NCBI GenBank assembly: GCA_040216765.1
Contig: JAVJON010000007.1
Span: 186,001 to 250,000, forward strand
Source of the DNA: Marinibaculum sp040216765
Lineage (GTDB): Bacteria; Pseudomonadota; Alphaproteobacteria; Ferrovibrionales; Ferrovibrionaceae
Direction: 5' to 3'
Length of the DNA stretch: 64,000 nucleotides
Position numbers and translations under genes: made by a program. Shown here one piece after another: positions 36,669-45,267 of this stretch (its first letter is position 1; each line of letters opens with the position of its first letter). The notes beneath the pieces are model-generated. The model did no database searches. It was not told the DNA's origin and saw nothing but the letters and a program-made list of their open reading frames with translations.

Positions 36669-37124
36669 ATGACATCCATGCCGCAGGGCCCGGCGGTGCG
36701 CGCCAGCGGGGATCTCTTGCACGCACAAGTCGTCCAGTTTCCCGTGGTCTGCTTCACTTTGGCGCTCGGCACCGACCTTGCCTATTGGCAGACCGGGAAC
36801 CTGATGTGGCAGAACTTCTCCTCCTGGCTGCTGTTCGCCGGCCTCGTCCTCGGCGCGATCGCGGCGCTGGTCTGGCTTGCCGGCCTGCTGGTCGGATCGC
36901 CGCGTGCGGACCGGGCGGCCGATTGGCTTTTTGCGGCCGGCGGCCTCCTGGTCCTGGTCCTGGCGCTGCTCAACAGCCTGGTGCATGCCGGCGATGGCTG
37001 GACGGCCGTGGTGCCCTGGGGGCTGGCGCTCTCGGCCGCGACGGTTGTCGCGATGATCGTCACGTCCTGGCTCGGGCGGCCATCCCGCTCGGGCCATCCT
37101 GTGCGGGCCGGCGGTCATGGCTAG
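36669..37124 (+). CDS. DUF2231-type four-helix membrane protein
   Basis: 151-residue integral membrane protein with four hydrophobic helices after a short N terminus. FPVVCFTLALGTDLAYW opens the family region, with Asp and Tyr/Trp conserved near the first helix, then WLLFAGLVLGAIAALVWLAGLL and LLVLVLALLNSLVHAGDGW. This is the DUF2231 pattern, often next to PQQ-dependent or sorbosone-type dehydrogenases, as here, so it could anchor or pass electrons; that role is an inference. It overlaps the next gene by 8 bp. Confidence 0.85.
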   Translation: MTSMPQGPAVRASGDLLHAQVVQFPVVCFTLALGTDLAYWQTGNLMWQNFSSWLLFAGLVLGAIAALVWLAGLLVGSPRADRAADWLFAAGGLLVLVLALLNSLVHAGDGWTAVVPWGLALSAATVVAMIVTSWLGRPSRSGHPVRAGGHG

Positions 37125-38637
37125 GGCGGGGGGCGCCGGCTCGCTGGTTTGCGCCTGCCTCGCCGTTATCCTCCTCGCCGGCTGCGACGACGGGTCCGAT
37201 TTCGACGTCGCGCAGCAGATCGGCCCCGACCCCGTGCTCCCCGAGCCGGATCCATCCCTTGTCGCAGGCATGAAGGTCGCCGAGGTCGTCGGCTGGCAGG
37301 ACGGCGAGGCCCCCGTCGTGCCGGACGGCCTGACCGTCACCGCCTATGCGCAGGATCTGGCGCATCCGCGCACCCTGCACACCCTGCCGAACGGCGATGT
37401 CCTGGTGGTCCAGGCGCGCGGGCCGTCGGGCAAGCCCGTCATACGGCCCAAGGACGTCGTCCGCGGCTGGATCATGGCAATGGCCCAGGGCGGTGGCGGG
37501 GAGCCCAAGCCGAGCAACCTGGTGACCTTGCTGCGCGACACCGACCGCGACGGCAGCGTGGACGAGCGGCACGACCTGCTGACCGACCTCGCTTCGCCGT
37601 TCGGCATCGCCTGGGCCGATGACACGCTTTATGTGGCGGCCACCGACGCCATCCTCGCCTATCCCTACGCGCTCGGCGAGACCGCGATTCCGGCCGATCC
37701 CGTGGTCCTGACCCCGCTGCCGGGCGGGCCGATCAACCACCACTGGACCAAGGATCTGGCGCTCGGCCCGGACGGGCGCTTTCTCTACGCATCCGTCGGG
37801 TCGAACTCCAACATCCTCGAGCGGGGCCTGGAGGCGGAGAAGGGCCGCGCAGCGATCTGGCAGGTCGATCGCGAGACCGGCGCGGCCCGCGTCTATGCCT
37901 CGGGCCTGCGCAATCCGAACGGGCTCACCTTCCATCCGCAGACCGGCGCGCTCTGGACGGTCGTGAACGAGCGCGACGAGCTGGGGCCGAACCTCGTTCC
38001 CGACTACATGACCTCGGTGCGGGACGGCGGTTTCTACGGCTGGCCCTGGAGCTATTACGGCGACCATGTCGACGAGCGCGTCCGCCCAAAACGCCCCGAC
38101 ATGGTGGAGAAGGCCATCGCGCCGGACTACGCGCTGTCCAGCCATGTCGCAGCCCTGGGCATGACCTTCTCGCTGGATTCGGCCCTGCCCGATGGCTATC
38201 GGAGCGGTGCGTTCGTGGGCGAGCATGGCAGCTGGAACCGCAGCGCGTTCAACGGCTACAAGGTGATCTATGTCCCGTTCGAGGATGGCGCGCCCTCCGG
38301 CAAGGCGGTGGATGTGGTGACCGGGTTCCTCGACGGCGACCGGGCGCGCGGCCGGCCGGTCGGCGTGGCGATCGACGGGACCGGCGCTCTCCTGGTTGCC
38401 GACGATGCCGGCAACACCGTCTGGCGGGTCGCGGCGGCGGACGGCTCGGTGATCCCCCGCCCGATCGGCACGGACCGGGCGGCGGCCCTGCCCGCGGCCA
38501 GGGGCGGGGACGCTGCGGCGGCATCGACACGCTCGCCGTCGACCGGCGGGGCGCAGCCGGAGGCGGCGCCCGACCCGTCGCAGACGGATGTCGCGCCGGC
38601 GGTGCTGCCGCGCGACACGACGCGGCAGGATCGTTAG
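37117..38637 (+). CDS. sorbosone/PQQ-glucose-dehydrogenase-like lipoprotein
   Basis: 506 residues. The N terminus is a lipoprotein signal (LAVILLAGCDDG, lipid Cys23), so the enzyme would sit on the periplasmic side. The body is a beta-propeller of the soluble PQQ-glucose dehydrogenase/sorbosone dehydrogenase superfamily: LAHPRTLHTLPNGDVLVV, LVTLLRDTDRDGSVDER, NHHWTKDLALGPDGRFLYASVGSNSNI, YASGLRNPNGLTFHP, NERDELGPNLVPDYMTSV and GEHGSWNRS. The C-terminal 60 residues are low complexity. Substrate unknown. Coupled by an 8-bp overlap to the DUF2231 membrane protein. Confidence 0.9.
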   Translation: MARAGGAGSLVCACLAVILLAGCDDGSDFDVAQQIGPDPVLPEPDPSLVAGMKVAEVVGWQDGEAPVVPDGLTVTAYAQDLAHPRTLHTLPNGDVLVVQARGPSGKPVIRPKDVVRGWIMAMAQGGGGEPKPSNLVTLLRDTDRDGSVDERHDLLTDLASPFGIAWADDTLYVAATDAILAYPYALGETAIPADPVVLTPLPGGPINHHWTKDLALGPDGRFLYASVGSNSNILERGLEAEKGRAAIWQVDRETGAARVYASGLRNPNGLTFHPQTGALWTVVNERDELGPNLVPDYMTSVRDGGFYGWPWSYYGDHVDERVRPKRPDMVEKAIAPDYALSSHVAALGMTFSLDSALPDGYRSGAFVGEHGSWNRSAFNGYKVIYVPFEDGAPSGKAVDVVTGFLDGDRARGRPVGVAIDGTGALLVADDAGNTVWRVAAADGSVIPRPIGTDRAAALPAARGGDAAAASTRSPSTGGAQPEAAPDPSQTDVAPAVLPRDTTRQDR

Positions 38638-38712
38638 GCGGGCCCCGGAGGCCGCAGCGGCAGGCTGCGGCTCCGCGGCCGGTGATGCCGTCGGGATGAC
38701 AGAGCCATAGCC

Positions 38713-39138
38713 ATGACACGGGCCGCACGAAGGCTGGTCAGGAACATGCGGTTGAGCGTGGAGGAGAATGCCTCGCCCTATGGCTTCTCCCTCATGATCA
38801 CCGGCAGCTATGCGCTGCTGACGAGCCGCGCAGAGGCCCGGCCGCTGGACATCGTCGCCGGGGTGGCCGGCGCGGCCTCCGCCTTCTTCCTGGCTGAATT
38901 GCTGGCCCTGACGGTGCTCCGCAAGGAGAAGCCGGTGAGTTCGCAGAAGACGCGGCTGATCGGCCGGCTGCTCAGCTTCGTCTCGATCGGCTGCGGCATG
39001 GGCGCCGCCTGGCTCTGCGCCCTCGCCATTCCGGGGCCGCTCGGCTGGCTTGCCGCAGGGGCCGCCGGTGCCCTGGCCTATCTCCTGCTCGACGGCCTGG
39101 AACTGATGGCGGCGGAGAAGCGGGAAGCGGAGGACTGA
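38713..39138 (+). CDS. hypothetical membrane protein
   Basis: 141 residues with about four hydrophobic helices (YGFSLMITGSYALLTS, IVAGVAGAASAFFLAELLALTVL, LLSFVSIGCGMGAAWLCALAI, LAAGAAGALAYLLLDGLEL). No family recognised. Same strand as, and 75 bp after, the sorbosone-type dehydrogenase gene, so it may belong to that putative stress-induced set. Start 38713 is the first ATG in frame; no other start evidence. Confidence 0.65.
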   Translation: MTRAARRLVRNMRLSVEENASPYGFSLMITGSYALLTSRAEARPLDIVAGVAGAASAFFLAELLALTVLRKEKPVSSQKTRLIGRLLSFVSIGCGMGAAWLCALAIPGPLGWLAAGAAGALAYLLLDGLELMAAEKREAED

Positions 39139-39219
39139 GCGGCGTGGGTCAGGCGGACGCAGGCGCAGGCGGGCCGGTGACATGCCCCAAAACAACCCCG
39201 TTCTCCGCGTCGTCCGGCC

Positions 39220-39867
39220 TCACGGCGTCAGCGGGTTCCGCGCATCGGCGAGGATGCGCCCGCCGATGGCGACGAAGCAGGCGCCGGCGATGCGTTCGAT
39301 CCAGTGCCGCGCGCGGCCCAGCCGGCGCAGCACCGGCGGGGCGGAGAGGGCGAGGCTGACCAGGGCGTACCAGCCCAGGGCGGTGCCAGTGACCAGCGCA
39401 ATCGTCAGGGCCAGCAGCCAGGGCGGGCTGGCGGCATTCATCGACGTGGCGAAGACGCTGGCGAACAGCACGATCGCCTTCGGGTTGGTCAGGGTGACGC
39501 CGAGGCCGAACAGCAGGGGGCCGCGCCCGGTCCGGGCTGCCGGCGCGTCCTGTGCCAGCAGGTCGTCCGCCGCGCTGTCGCGCCGGGTCAGCAGCAGGCG
39601 GATGCCGAGCCAGACCAGGTAGCTGCCGCCGGCGATGCGGACCGCCCAGGCGAGCCATTCGAACTCCGTCAGGATCGCCGACAGGCCGAGCAGGCTGAGG
39701 GTGGCATAGACGCCCAGGCCGAGGGCGACGCCGGTGGCGGTCAGCAGGCCGTGGCGCGGGCCGCGGGCCAGCGAGGAGCGGGCCACCGCGAGGAAATCCG
39801 GGCCGGGCAGCAGCAAGGCCGGCAGGTAGATCGCGAAGACCGCCAGCAGCGGCGCCAGGTCGCCCAC
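39220..39867 (-). CDS. LysE/RhtB-family amino-acid exporter
   Basis: 215-residue exporter with six probable membrane helices. Family marks: LLPGPDFLAVARSSLARGPRHGLLTATGVALGLGVYATLSLLGL (PGP and GxxxG pattern), RIAGGSYLVWLGIRLL and GLGVTLTNPKAIVLFASVF. LysE/RhtB proteins export lysine, threonine, homoserine or similar compounds; the substrate here is not determined. Ends 82 bp from the preceding plus-strand gene and starts 12 bp after the DsbA-like gene stop. Confidence 0.92.
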   Translation of the reverse strand: MGDLAPLLAVFAIYLPALLLPGPDFLAVARSSLARGPRHGLLTATGVALGLGVYATLSLLGLSAILTEFEWLAWAVRIAGGSYLVWLGIRLLLTRRDSAADDLLAQDAPAARTGRGPLLFGLGVTLTNPKAIVLFASVFATSMNAASPPWLLALTIALVTGTALGWYALVSLALSAPPVLRRLGRARHWIERIAGACFVAIGGRILADARNPLTP

Positions 39868-39879
39868 CGCCGGCGCCGT

Positions 39880-40566
39880 TCAGGTCGCCGCGTCGTCGGC
39901 GGCGCCGATCGCGATCTCGTCGCTGGGGATATCCTCGTTCTCTTCCGCCAGGTCGAACGCCTTCAGGAAGATCTCGGGGTCCTGCGCGCCGGACACCACG
40001 TATTTCCGGTCGATGATGAAGCAGGGCACGCCCTGCACGCCCATCTGGCGGGCCAGCGCGTCCTCCTTGCGGATCAGGTCGGTGTCGGAATCCTCTTCCA
40101 GCAGGTCGGCGACCAGGCCGCGCTCCATGCCGGCGGCCTCGGCGATGTCGAGCAGCACCTGGCGGTCGCCGATATCCTCGCCATGCTCGAAATAGGCCTG
40201 GAACAGCCGCTCCACCACCATGTCCTGCACGCCGGCGCTGGCGGCCCAGCGGATCAGCCGATGGGAATCGATGGTGTTCGGTGTCCGCGGGATGCGCTGG
40301 AAGTCGAAGTCGATGCCTTCCTCCGCGCCGGCATCGCGGATCTGGTCATAGACCTGCCTGGCGCGCTCCGGCCCGCCGAACTTGGCCTCCAGGTAGCTCT
40401 TCCGGTCGAGCCCCTCGCGCGGCATCTCCGGATTGAGCTGGAAGGGGCGCCAGTCGATCTGGACCTCCAGGTCGGGGCGCTGCGCCAGCGCGCGCTCGAA
40501 CCGCCGTTTGCCGATCAGGCACCAGGGGCAGATGGTGTCCGAGATGATGTCGACGGTGTGCTGCAT
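39880..40566 (-). CDS. DsbA-family (FrnE-like) thiol oxidoreductase
   Basis: 228-residue thioredoxin-fold protein with active site CPWC (Cys13-Cys16) in ISDTICPWCLIGKRRFE and the cis-Pro loop GVQGVPCFII. The helical insertion (RWAASAGVQDMVVERLFQAYFEHGEDIGD) is typical of the FrnE/2-hydroxychromene isomerase-like branch. No signal peptide, so it acts in the cytoplasm, perhaps in redox stress. Confidence 0.93.
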   Translation of the reverse strand: MQHTVDIISDTICPWCLIGKRRFERALAQRPDLEVQIDWRPFQLNPEMPREGLDRKSYLEAKFGGPERARQVYDQIRDAGAEEGIDFDFQRIPRTPNTIDSHRLIRWAASAGVQDMVVERLFQAYFEHGEDIGDRQVLLDIAEAAGMERGLVADLLEEDSDTDLIRKEDALARQMGVQGVPCFIIDRKYVVSGAQDPEIFLKAFDLAEENEDIPSDEIAIGAADDAAT

Positions 40567-40614
40567 GGCGCTCTCCTTCGTGGCCGGTCCACGAGGCTAT
40601 GTCGCGCCAGGACA

Positions 40615-41916
40615 TCACGGGTCAACCCTTGCCGCAACCCGCGCCGCCTCCAGCATGCGGGCGGCATCCGTCTCCAGGCTGTCGCTGACGGCCTGCAGGC
40701 CGGGGGACAGGGGCCGGCCGGACGCGGCGGCCCGCGCCGCCTGGCGGCGCAGCAGGTGCAGGACCTCGCTCGGCAGGTAGCCCAGGAACTCCAGCGCCTC
40801 GTGGACCAGCCGGTGCAGCCAGTCGTCCGGCAGGTCGTCGGGCGCGAGATAGAGCAGGCGGATCAGGGCGGCATGGTCCAGCCCGGTCTCCAGCCCGACA
40901 TGGAGCAGGCGCTGGAACAGCTGCCGCGGCGGCTCGGCCTGCCGCTCGAACAGGATCTCGGCAGCGAAGCGGACCGACTGCACGACGTCCAGCGGGGCGG
41001 CATAGGTCACCCTGCGCGGCACCCAGCAGGGGCCCAGCCGGGGCGCGAAGAGCGTGATCCGCTCCGGCGTCGCGCCCACCGGGGTCAGGCAGAGATTGTG
41101 GGAGAACAGCCGGGTGCAGCGCGCGCCGTCCAGCAGGGCCCGGTAGAAATCCAGCCAGCCGGCGCCGTATTCCTGGAAACCCGCGCTGTTCAGGAACAGG
41201 TCGAAGGGCAGGTCCGCCACGACCTCCGCCAGGGCGAGCGGGACATAGGCGATGGTCGGGCGCCCCGGCGAGCCGGCCGATTGCAGGCCGTCGGCCTCCG
41301 CCGTCGCGAGGAGGTAGCGATGCTCCGCCTGCGGCAGGCTGAGGCGCAGGAACAGCTCGGCGAAGAACAGGGATTCCGGGAAGTCGAGGAGAACATAGAG
41401 CGAGGGCTGCCGGATCGGGTTGTCGAGCCAGAGCCGCGCCGCCGCCCCGTAGCCGCCGCCGATCTCGCACAGCCGGTCGGTGTGCGGGCAGAGCGCCATC
41501 GCCCCCAGCACGTCGCCGGCATGGAAGGCGGCAATGTTGGAATGCAGGCCTGTGGCCGCCCCGCCGGACCCTGGGCCGGCCGCGGGATAGACATCCGGCG
41601 CGGCCACCACGGTTTCCGGCAGGGACAGCGGGGTATCGGTGAAGGCGGTGACATGGCGGGCGAAGCGCGGGTGGCGCAGGGCCAGCGCGGCATGGCTGCG
41701 CCGGACCTCCGTGGCGCCGACCGCGAGGCGATGGTCGAACAGCCAGCGGCCCTGCGCCAGGTGGATGCCGGCCGTCGCGCTGTCGATTCCCGAGATATCG
41801 TCCGCCAGGGCGGCCCGGCCGGCCGCCCAGCGGGTGCCGTGGTCCGCCACCGGCTCCGCCAGGTGGCGGGCCGCCTGGTAGTTCCGCCGGGCGATCGGGA
41901 GCGGGTCGCCCGTCAC
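40615..41916 (-). CDS. putative sugar O-methyltransferase
   Basis: 433 residues resembling the putative sugar O-methyltransferase family (TIGR04371). The SAM-binding region is CEIGGGYGAAARLWL (about residues 150-165), followed by LYVLLDFPESLFFAELFLR, FDLFLNSAGFQEYG and FSHNLCLTPVG. The N and C termini are helical, with a Leu-rich tail. Members are often near polysaccharide genes, but none are adjacent here, so the target is unknown. Located 48 bp before the DsbA-like gene start in the minus direction. Confidence 0.75.
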   Translation of the reverse strand: MTGDPLPIARRNYQAARHLAEPVADHGTRWAAGRAALADDISGIDSATAGIHLAQGRWLFDHRLAVGATEVRRSHAALALRHPRFARHVTAFTDTPLSLPETVVAAPDVYPAAGPGSGGAATGLHSNIAAFHAGDVLGAMALCPHTDRLCEIGGGYGAAARLWLDNPIRQPSLYVLLDFPESLFFAELFLRLSLPQAEHRYLLATAEADGLQSAGSPGRPTIAYVPLALAEVVADLPFDLFLNSAGFQEYGAGWLDFYRALLDGARCTRLFSHNLCLTPVGATPERITLFAPRLGPCWVPRRVTYAAPLDVVQSVRFAAEILFERQAEPPRQLFQRLLHVGLETGLDHAALIRLLYLAPDDLPDDWLHRLVHEALEFLGYLPSEVLHLLRRQAARAAASGRPLSPGLQAVSDSLETDAARMLEAARVAARVDP

Positions 41917-41949
41917 GCCCGGACTGACGTCACGCCGCGACCGAAGCCG

Positions 41950-42612
41950 CTATACCAGGCCGGCCAGCAGGCCGGCACCGGCGAGGGCGATGGCGCCGCC
42001 GCCGATCCGGTAGGACGGCAGGGTGGTGCGCGCGGCCGACAATCCCAGGACGAGGCCGAGCAGCAGGCCCGCGCCATGCAGCAGCGCGGTGGCCAGCAGG
42101 AAGCCCGCGCCGAAGATAAGCGGGGTGCCGGCGGCCGGCATTTCCGCGCCATGCGCAAGGCCGTGAAACAGCGCAAAGAATCCGACGATCGCCATCGCCG
42201 CCAGGGTCGCCAGGTTCAGCCGCAGGGCGATCGCCATGCCGAGCAGGACGAGCGAGAGGGCGATGCCCAGTTCCACCATCGGCAGGCCGAAGCCGGCAAT
42301 CCCGAGGGCCGCGCCGGCCGCCATCATCGCCAGGAACGCCCCGGGCACCAGCCAGATGGCGGCACCGCCCAGCATGGCCGCGAACAGGCCGACTGCCACC
42401 ATTGCGAGCAGATGGTCCAGGCCGCCGAGCGGGTGCAGGAAGCCGGCGGAGAAGCTGGCGGCCTCGAGATGCCCGGCATGGGCCAGCGCCAGCGCAGGCG
42501 TCAGCAGGACTGCCGCCGCCGCGGCACCGGCGGTCAAGGACCGCATCCTGCGCTGGCGGGACAGGCCGCGCGGGCGGGACAGGGCGCGACGGGCAGGGGG
42601 CAGTGGCGGCAT
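41950..42612 (-). CDS. HupE/UreJ-family membrane protein
   Basis: 220-residue membrane protein. After a signal-like N terminus ending in ALAHAGHLEA comes the HupE/UreJ signature HPLGGLDHLLAMVAVGLFAA with its conserved His and Asp, FALFHGLAHGAEMP and further helices, about six or seven in all. HupE/UreJ proteins are probable nickel or cobalt permeases; no hydrogenase or urease genes are visible here. Start 42612 has GGAAGGA about 8 bases upstream, preferred over the Met at 42546. It diverges from the SDR gene. Confidence 0.9.
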   Translation of the reverse strand: MPPLPPARRALSRPRGLSRQRRMRSLTAGAAAAAVLLTPALALAHAGHLEAASFSAGFLHPLGGLDHLLAMVAVGLFAAMLGGAAIWLVPGAFLAMMAAGAALGIAGFGLPMVELGIALSLVLLGMAIALRLNLATLAAMAIVGFFALFHGLAHGAEMPAAGTPLIFGAGFLLATALLHGAGLLLGLVLGLSAARTTLPSYRIGGGAIALAGAGLLAGLV

Positions 42613-42780
42613 GGCGGGTTCCTTCCAGGATGCTGCGCTGCATCAATTTCACCGCATTTCAGCGGCCCCGCACAAGCCTGCGGTCGGGACTCCCGGCGGT
42701 TTTGCGGATAGGAGAGCGCCAGGCGACCTGAAACCGCGACCGGACCCGGCACTGCCGGGCCAATGGAAGGAGACCGAGCC

Positions 42781-43542
42781 ATGACTGTACTGCATGACCT
42801 GAGCGGGTTGACCGCCCTCGTCACGGGTGCGTCGTCAGGGCTGGGCGAGCGCTTCGCGACCGTCCTGGCCAATGCCGGCGCAAAGGTGGCGCTGGCCGCA
42901 CGCCGCACCGACCGGCTGGAAGCCCTCCGGGCCCGTATCGAGGGGCAGGGCGGCCGTGCCCTGCCGGTGCGGATGGACGTGACGGACCTGCAAAGCATTG
43001 CCGATGCGGTCGCCCATGTCGAAACCGAGCTGGGGCCGATCCATATCCTGATCAACAATTCCGGTGTCAGCGCCCCGAAGCGCATGGTCGACGTCACCGA
43101 GTCCGACTACGACTTCGTGATGGACACCAACCTCAAGGGCGCGTTCTTCGTCGCCCGCGAGGTCGCCGCCCAGATGATGCGGCACCGGGTGAAGGGCCGG
43201 ATCGTCAATATTGCCTCGGTCGCGGCAAACAAGTATCTCGGCCAGCTGGGCGTCTATGGCATGTCGAAATCGGCCGTGGTGTACATGACCCGTGCGATGG
43301 CCGCCGAATGGGGTCGCGAAGACGTCAACACCAATGCGATCTGTCCGGGCTATATCGAGACGGAGATGAACCGGGACCATTGGGACACCGAGGGCGGCCG
43401 CAAGCTGATCGCGATGCTGCCGCGCCGGCGGGTCGGCGATGTCGGCGATCTGGACGGGGCGATCCTGCTGCTGGCCAGCCCGCACTCCCATTTCATCAAC
43501 GGTGCGATCATCAACGTGGACGATGGAATGTCATGCCTCTAG
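42781..43542 (+). CDS. short-chain dehydrogenase/reductase
   Basis: 253-residue classical SDR. Cofactor motif TGASSGLGE (16-24), NNSG at 92-95, catalytic Ser146, Tyr159 and Lys163 (NIASVAANKYLGQLGVYGMSKS), and CPGYIETEM. AARRTDR after the second strand favours NADP, as in acetoacetyl-CoA reductase-like enzymes. AAGGAG lies 8 bases before ATG 42781. It overlaps the first small lipoprotein gene by 10 bp and heads a compact plus-strand cluster. Confidence 0.93.
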   Translation: MTVLHDLSGLTALVTGASSGLGERFATVLANAGAKVALAARRTDRLEALRARIEGQGGRALPVRMDVTDLQSIADAVAHVETELGPIHILINNSGVSAPKRMVDVTESDYDFVMDTNLKGAFFVAREVAAQMMRHRVKGRIVNIASVAANKYLGQLGVYGMSKSAVVYMTRAMAAEWGREDVNTNAICPGYIETEMNRDHWDTEGGRKLIAMLPRRRVGDVGDLDGAILLLASPHSHFINGAIINVDDGMSCL

Positions 43543-43751
43543 GAAAATGGACGGCCGGCGCCGGGGCCCTGGCCCTCGCCGGGCTGCTTGGCGCCTGTGC
43601 CGGCGGCGGCGACCAGAACTATTACGCCAAGCAATGCTCGGCGCGCGGGCTCGCCCCCGACGGGGCGGGGTGGCAGGCCTGCCTGGACGACGAGCGCTAT
43701 GCGCTCGAGAGCGAGCGGAGAATGCAGAACTCAATCCGGTGGGGGATCTGA
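43533..43751 (+). CDS. small lipoprotein A of a tandem paralogous pair
   Basis: 72 residues with a lipobox (LAGLLGAC, Cys22). The mature part is YAKQCSARGLAPDGAGW, CLDDER and a C-terminal QNSIRWGI. It aligns closely with the next gene (YA[KR]xCxA[KR]GLxPDxAGWxxCxxDER...QNxIRWGI), including both Cys. Start overlaps the SDR stop by 10 bp and the stop overlaps the next start by 1 bp. No known family recognised; envelope location is inferred. Confidence 0.8.
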   Translation: MPLGKWTAGAGALALAGLLGACAGGGDQNYYAKQCSARGLAPDGAGWQACLDDERYALESERRMQNSIRWGI

Positions 43752-44035
43752 TGCGCAGCCTGTCGAAGACCAGCCTGATATCGTCGGGTACCGGCCCCGC
43801 GCGGGTCGGGGCCGTTGCACGGGTCGCCACCGGCGTCGCGCTTCTGTCCGGCCTGCTCCTGCTCGCCGCCTGCGGCGGCACTGTGCGCGAGAATGTGCGC
43901 GAGGATTACGCGCGGAAATGCGCGGCCAAGGGCCTGACGCCGGACGATGCCGGCTGGACCGACTGCATCCGGGACGAGCGCGACCGGCCGGACAACAGCC
44001 TCAAGGACCAGAACGCGATCCGCTGGGGCATCTGA
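43751..44035 (+). CDS. small lipoprotein B of a tandem paralogous pair
   Basis: 94 residues, lipobox LLLLAAC (Cys41) after a long signal region, then YARKCAAKGLTPDDAGW, CIRDER and QNAIRWGI. The mature part is a paralogue of lipoprotein A, with about half of the aligned residues identical, keeping both Cys. It overlaps lipoprotein A by one base (TGATG). The signal regions differ, suggesting an old duplication. Function unknown. Confidence 0.8.
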   Translation: MRSLSKTSLISSGTGPARVGAVARVATGVALLSGLLLLAACGGTVRENVREDYARKCAAKGLTPDDAGWTDCIRDERDRPDNSLKDQNAIRWGI

Positions 44036-44097
44036 GCGGCTTCGGTCCCGGGGGATCTGCATCGGGAGATCTGCACCGGGGGCGGCATGGAGGGGGA

Positions 44098-45267
44098 ATG
44101 AGCGAAGAGGATAGCGCGCCGCTGGCCGGCGTGACCGTGATCGACCTGACGCGGGTCCTGGCGGGACCGTACTGCACCATGGTCCTGTCGGACCTGGGCG
44201 CCCGCGTGATCAAGGTGGAGGTGCCGGGGAGCGGCGACGATTCCCGCTCCATCGGGCCGTTCATGGCGGATGGCCGCTCCGCCTATTTCATGTCGCTCAA
44301 CCGCGGCAAGGAGAGCATTGCCCTGGACCTGAAGGCGCCGGACGACCGGGCCATGTTCCTGGACCTTATCGCCGGCGCCGATGTGCTGGTGGAGAATTAT
44401 CGCGGCGGCACCATGGAAAAGCTCGGGCTGGGCTGGGACGTCCTGGAACCGCAGTTCCCGCGCCTGATCTATGCCGCCGTCAGCGGCTTCGGCCATAGCG
44501 GCCCGTACATGAAGCGCGCCGCCTATGACATGGTGGTGCAGGCGATGGGCGGGGTGATGAGCCTGACCGGCCATCCCGGGGGCCCGCCGACCCGGGTCGG
44601 CAGCTCGATCGGCGACATCACCGCGGGCATGTTCCTGACGGTCGGCGTGAATGCCGCGCTGTTCCGCCGCTCGCGGACCGGCCGCGGCGGCAAGATCGAC
44701 GTGTCCATGCTGGACAGCCAGGTCGCCATCCTGGAGAACGCCATCGCCCGCTACGTGACCACCGGCCAGGTGCCCGGCCCGCTGGGCGCCCGGCATCCGT
44801 CGATCACGCCGTTCGAGGCCTTTGCCACGGCCGACGGCCATATCGTGATCGCCGCCGGCAATGACGGGCTGTTCCGCCGCCTGGCGGAAACCATCGGGCG
44901 GGCCGATCTGGCCGCGCAGCCGGACTATGCCAACAACAATGCCCGGACCGACAACCAGATCGCCCTGAAGCGGGAGATCGAGCGCGCGCTGCAGGCCGCC
45001 GGGACGGCGGAATGGCTGCAGCGGCTCGACGCGGCCGGCATCCCCAGCGGGCCGATCAACACCGTCGACGCCGTCATGCAGGACCCCCAGGTCCTGGCCC
45101 GAAACATGGTGGTCACGGCCGACGATGGCAGCGGCGGGCAGATCCGCATGGCCGGCAATCCGGTCAAGTTCTCCGACGTCCCCGATCCGACGACCCGCGG
45201 CAGGACCCCCGGACTGGACGAGCATGGCGCCGCCATCCGGGCGGAGTTCAGCCGCAGCCGGCGGTGA
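44098..45267 (+). CDS. CaiB/BaiF-type (class III) CoA-transferase
   Basis: 389-residue family III CoA-transferase, which moves CoA between acyl groups via an aspartyl-CoA intermediate. Start motif GVTVIDLTRVLAGPYCTMVLSDLGARVIKVE, SGFGHSGPY, and the probable catalytic Asp173 in RVGSSIGDITAGMF. GGGTMEKLGLGWD and ALGARHPSITPFEAF regions are conserved. Substrates unknown (formyl, carnitine, succinyl, and others occur in the family). Overlaps the TPR/oxygenase gene by 4 bp. Confidence 0.92.
   Translation: MSEEDSAPLAGVTVIDLTRVLAGPYCTMVLSDLGARVIKVEVPGSGDDSRSIGPFMADGRSAYFMSLNRGKESIALDLKAPDDRAMFLDLIAGADVLVENYRGGTMEKLGLGWDVLEPQFPRLIYAAVSGFGHSGPYMKRAAYDMVVQAMGGVMSLTGHPGGPPTRVGSSIGDITAGMFLTVGVNAALFRRSRTGRGGKIDVSMLDSQVAILENAIARYVTTGQVPGPLGARHPSITPFEAFATADGHIVIAAGNDGLFRRLAETIGRADLAAQPDYANNNARTDNQIALKREIERALQAAGTAEWLQRLDAAGIPSGPINTVDAVMQDPQVLARNMVVTADDGSGGQIRMAGNPVKFSDVPDPTTRGRTPGLDEHGAAIRAEFSRSRR

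Noticed and set aside
33264..37340. 1358-residue open frame on the minus strand opposite mfd
   Set aside because: It lies antisense to mfd, which has all family motifs; the long frame arises from GC-rich third positions. The predicted protein is repetitive in composition and has no recognised domain.
39304..42711. 1135-residue plus-strand frame opposite LysE, DsbA-like, methyltransferase and HupE genes
   Set aside because: Antisense shadow with Gln/Arg/Gly-rich composition and no domain.
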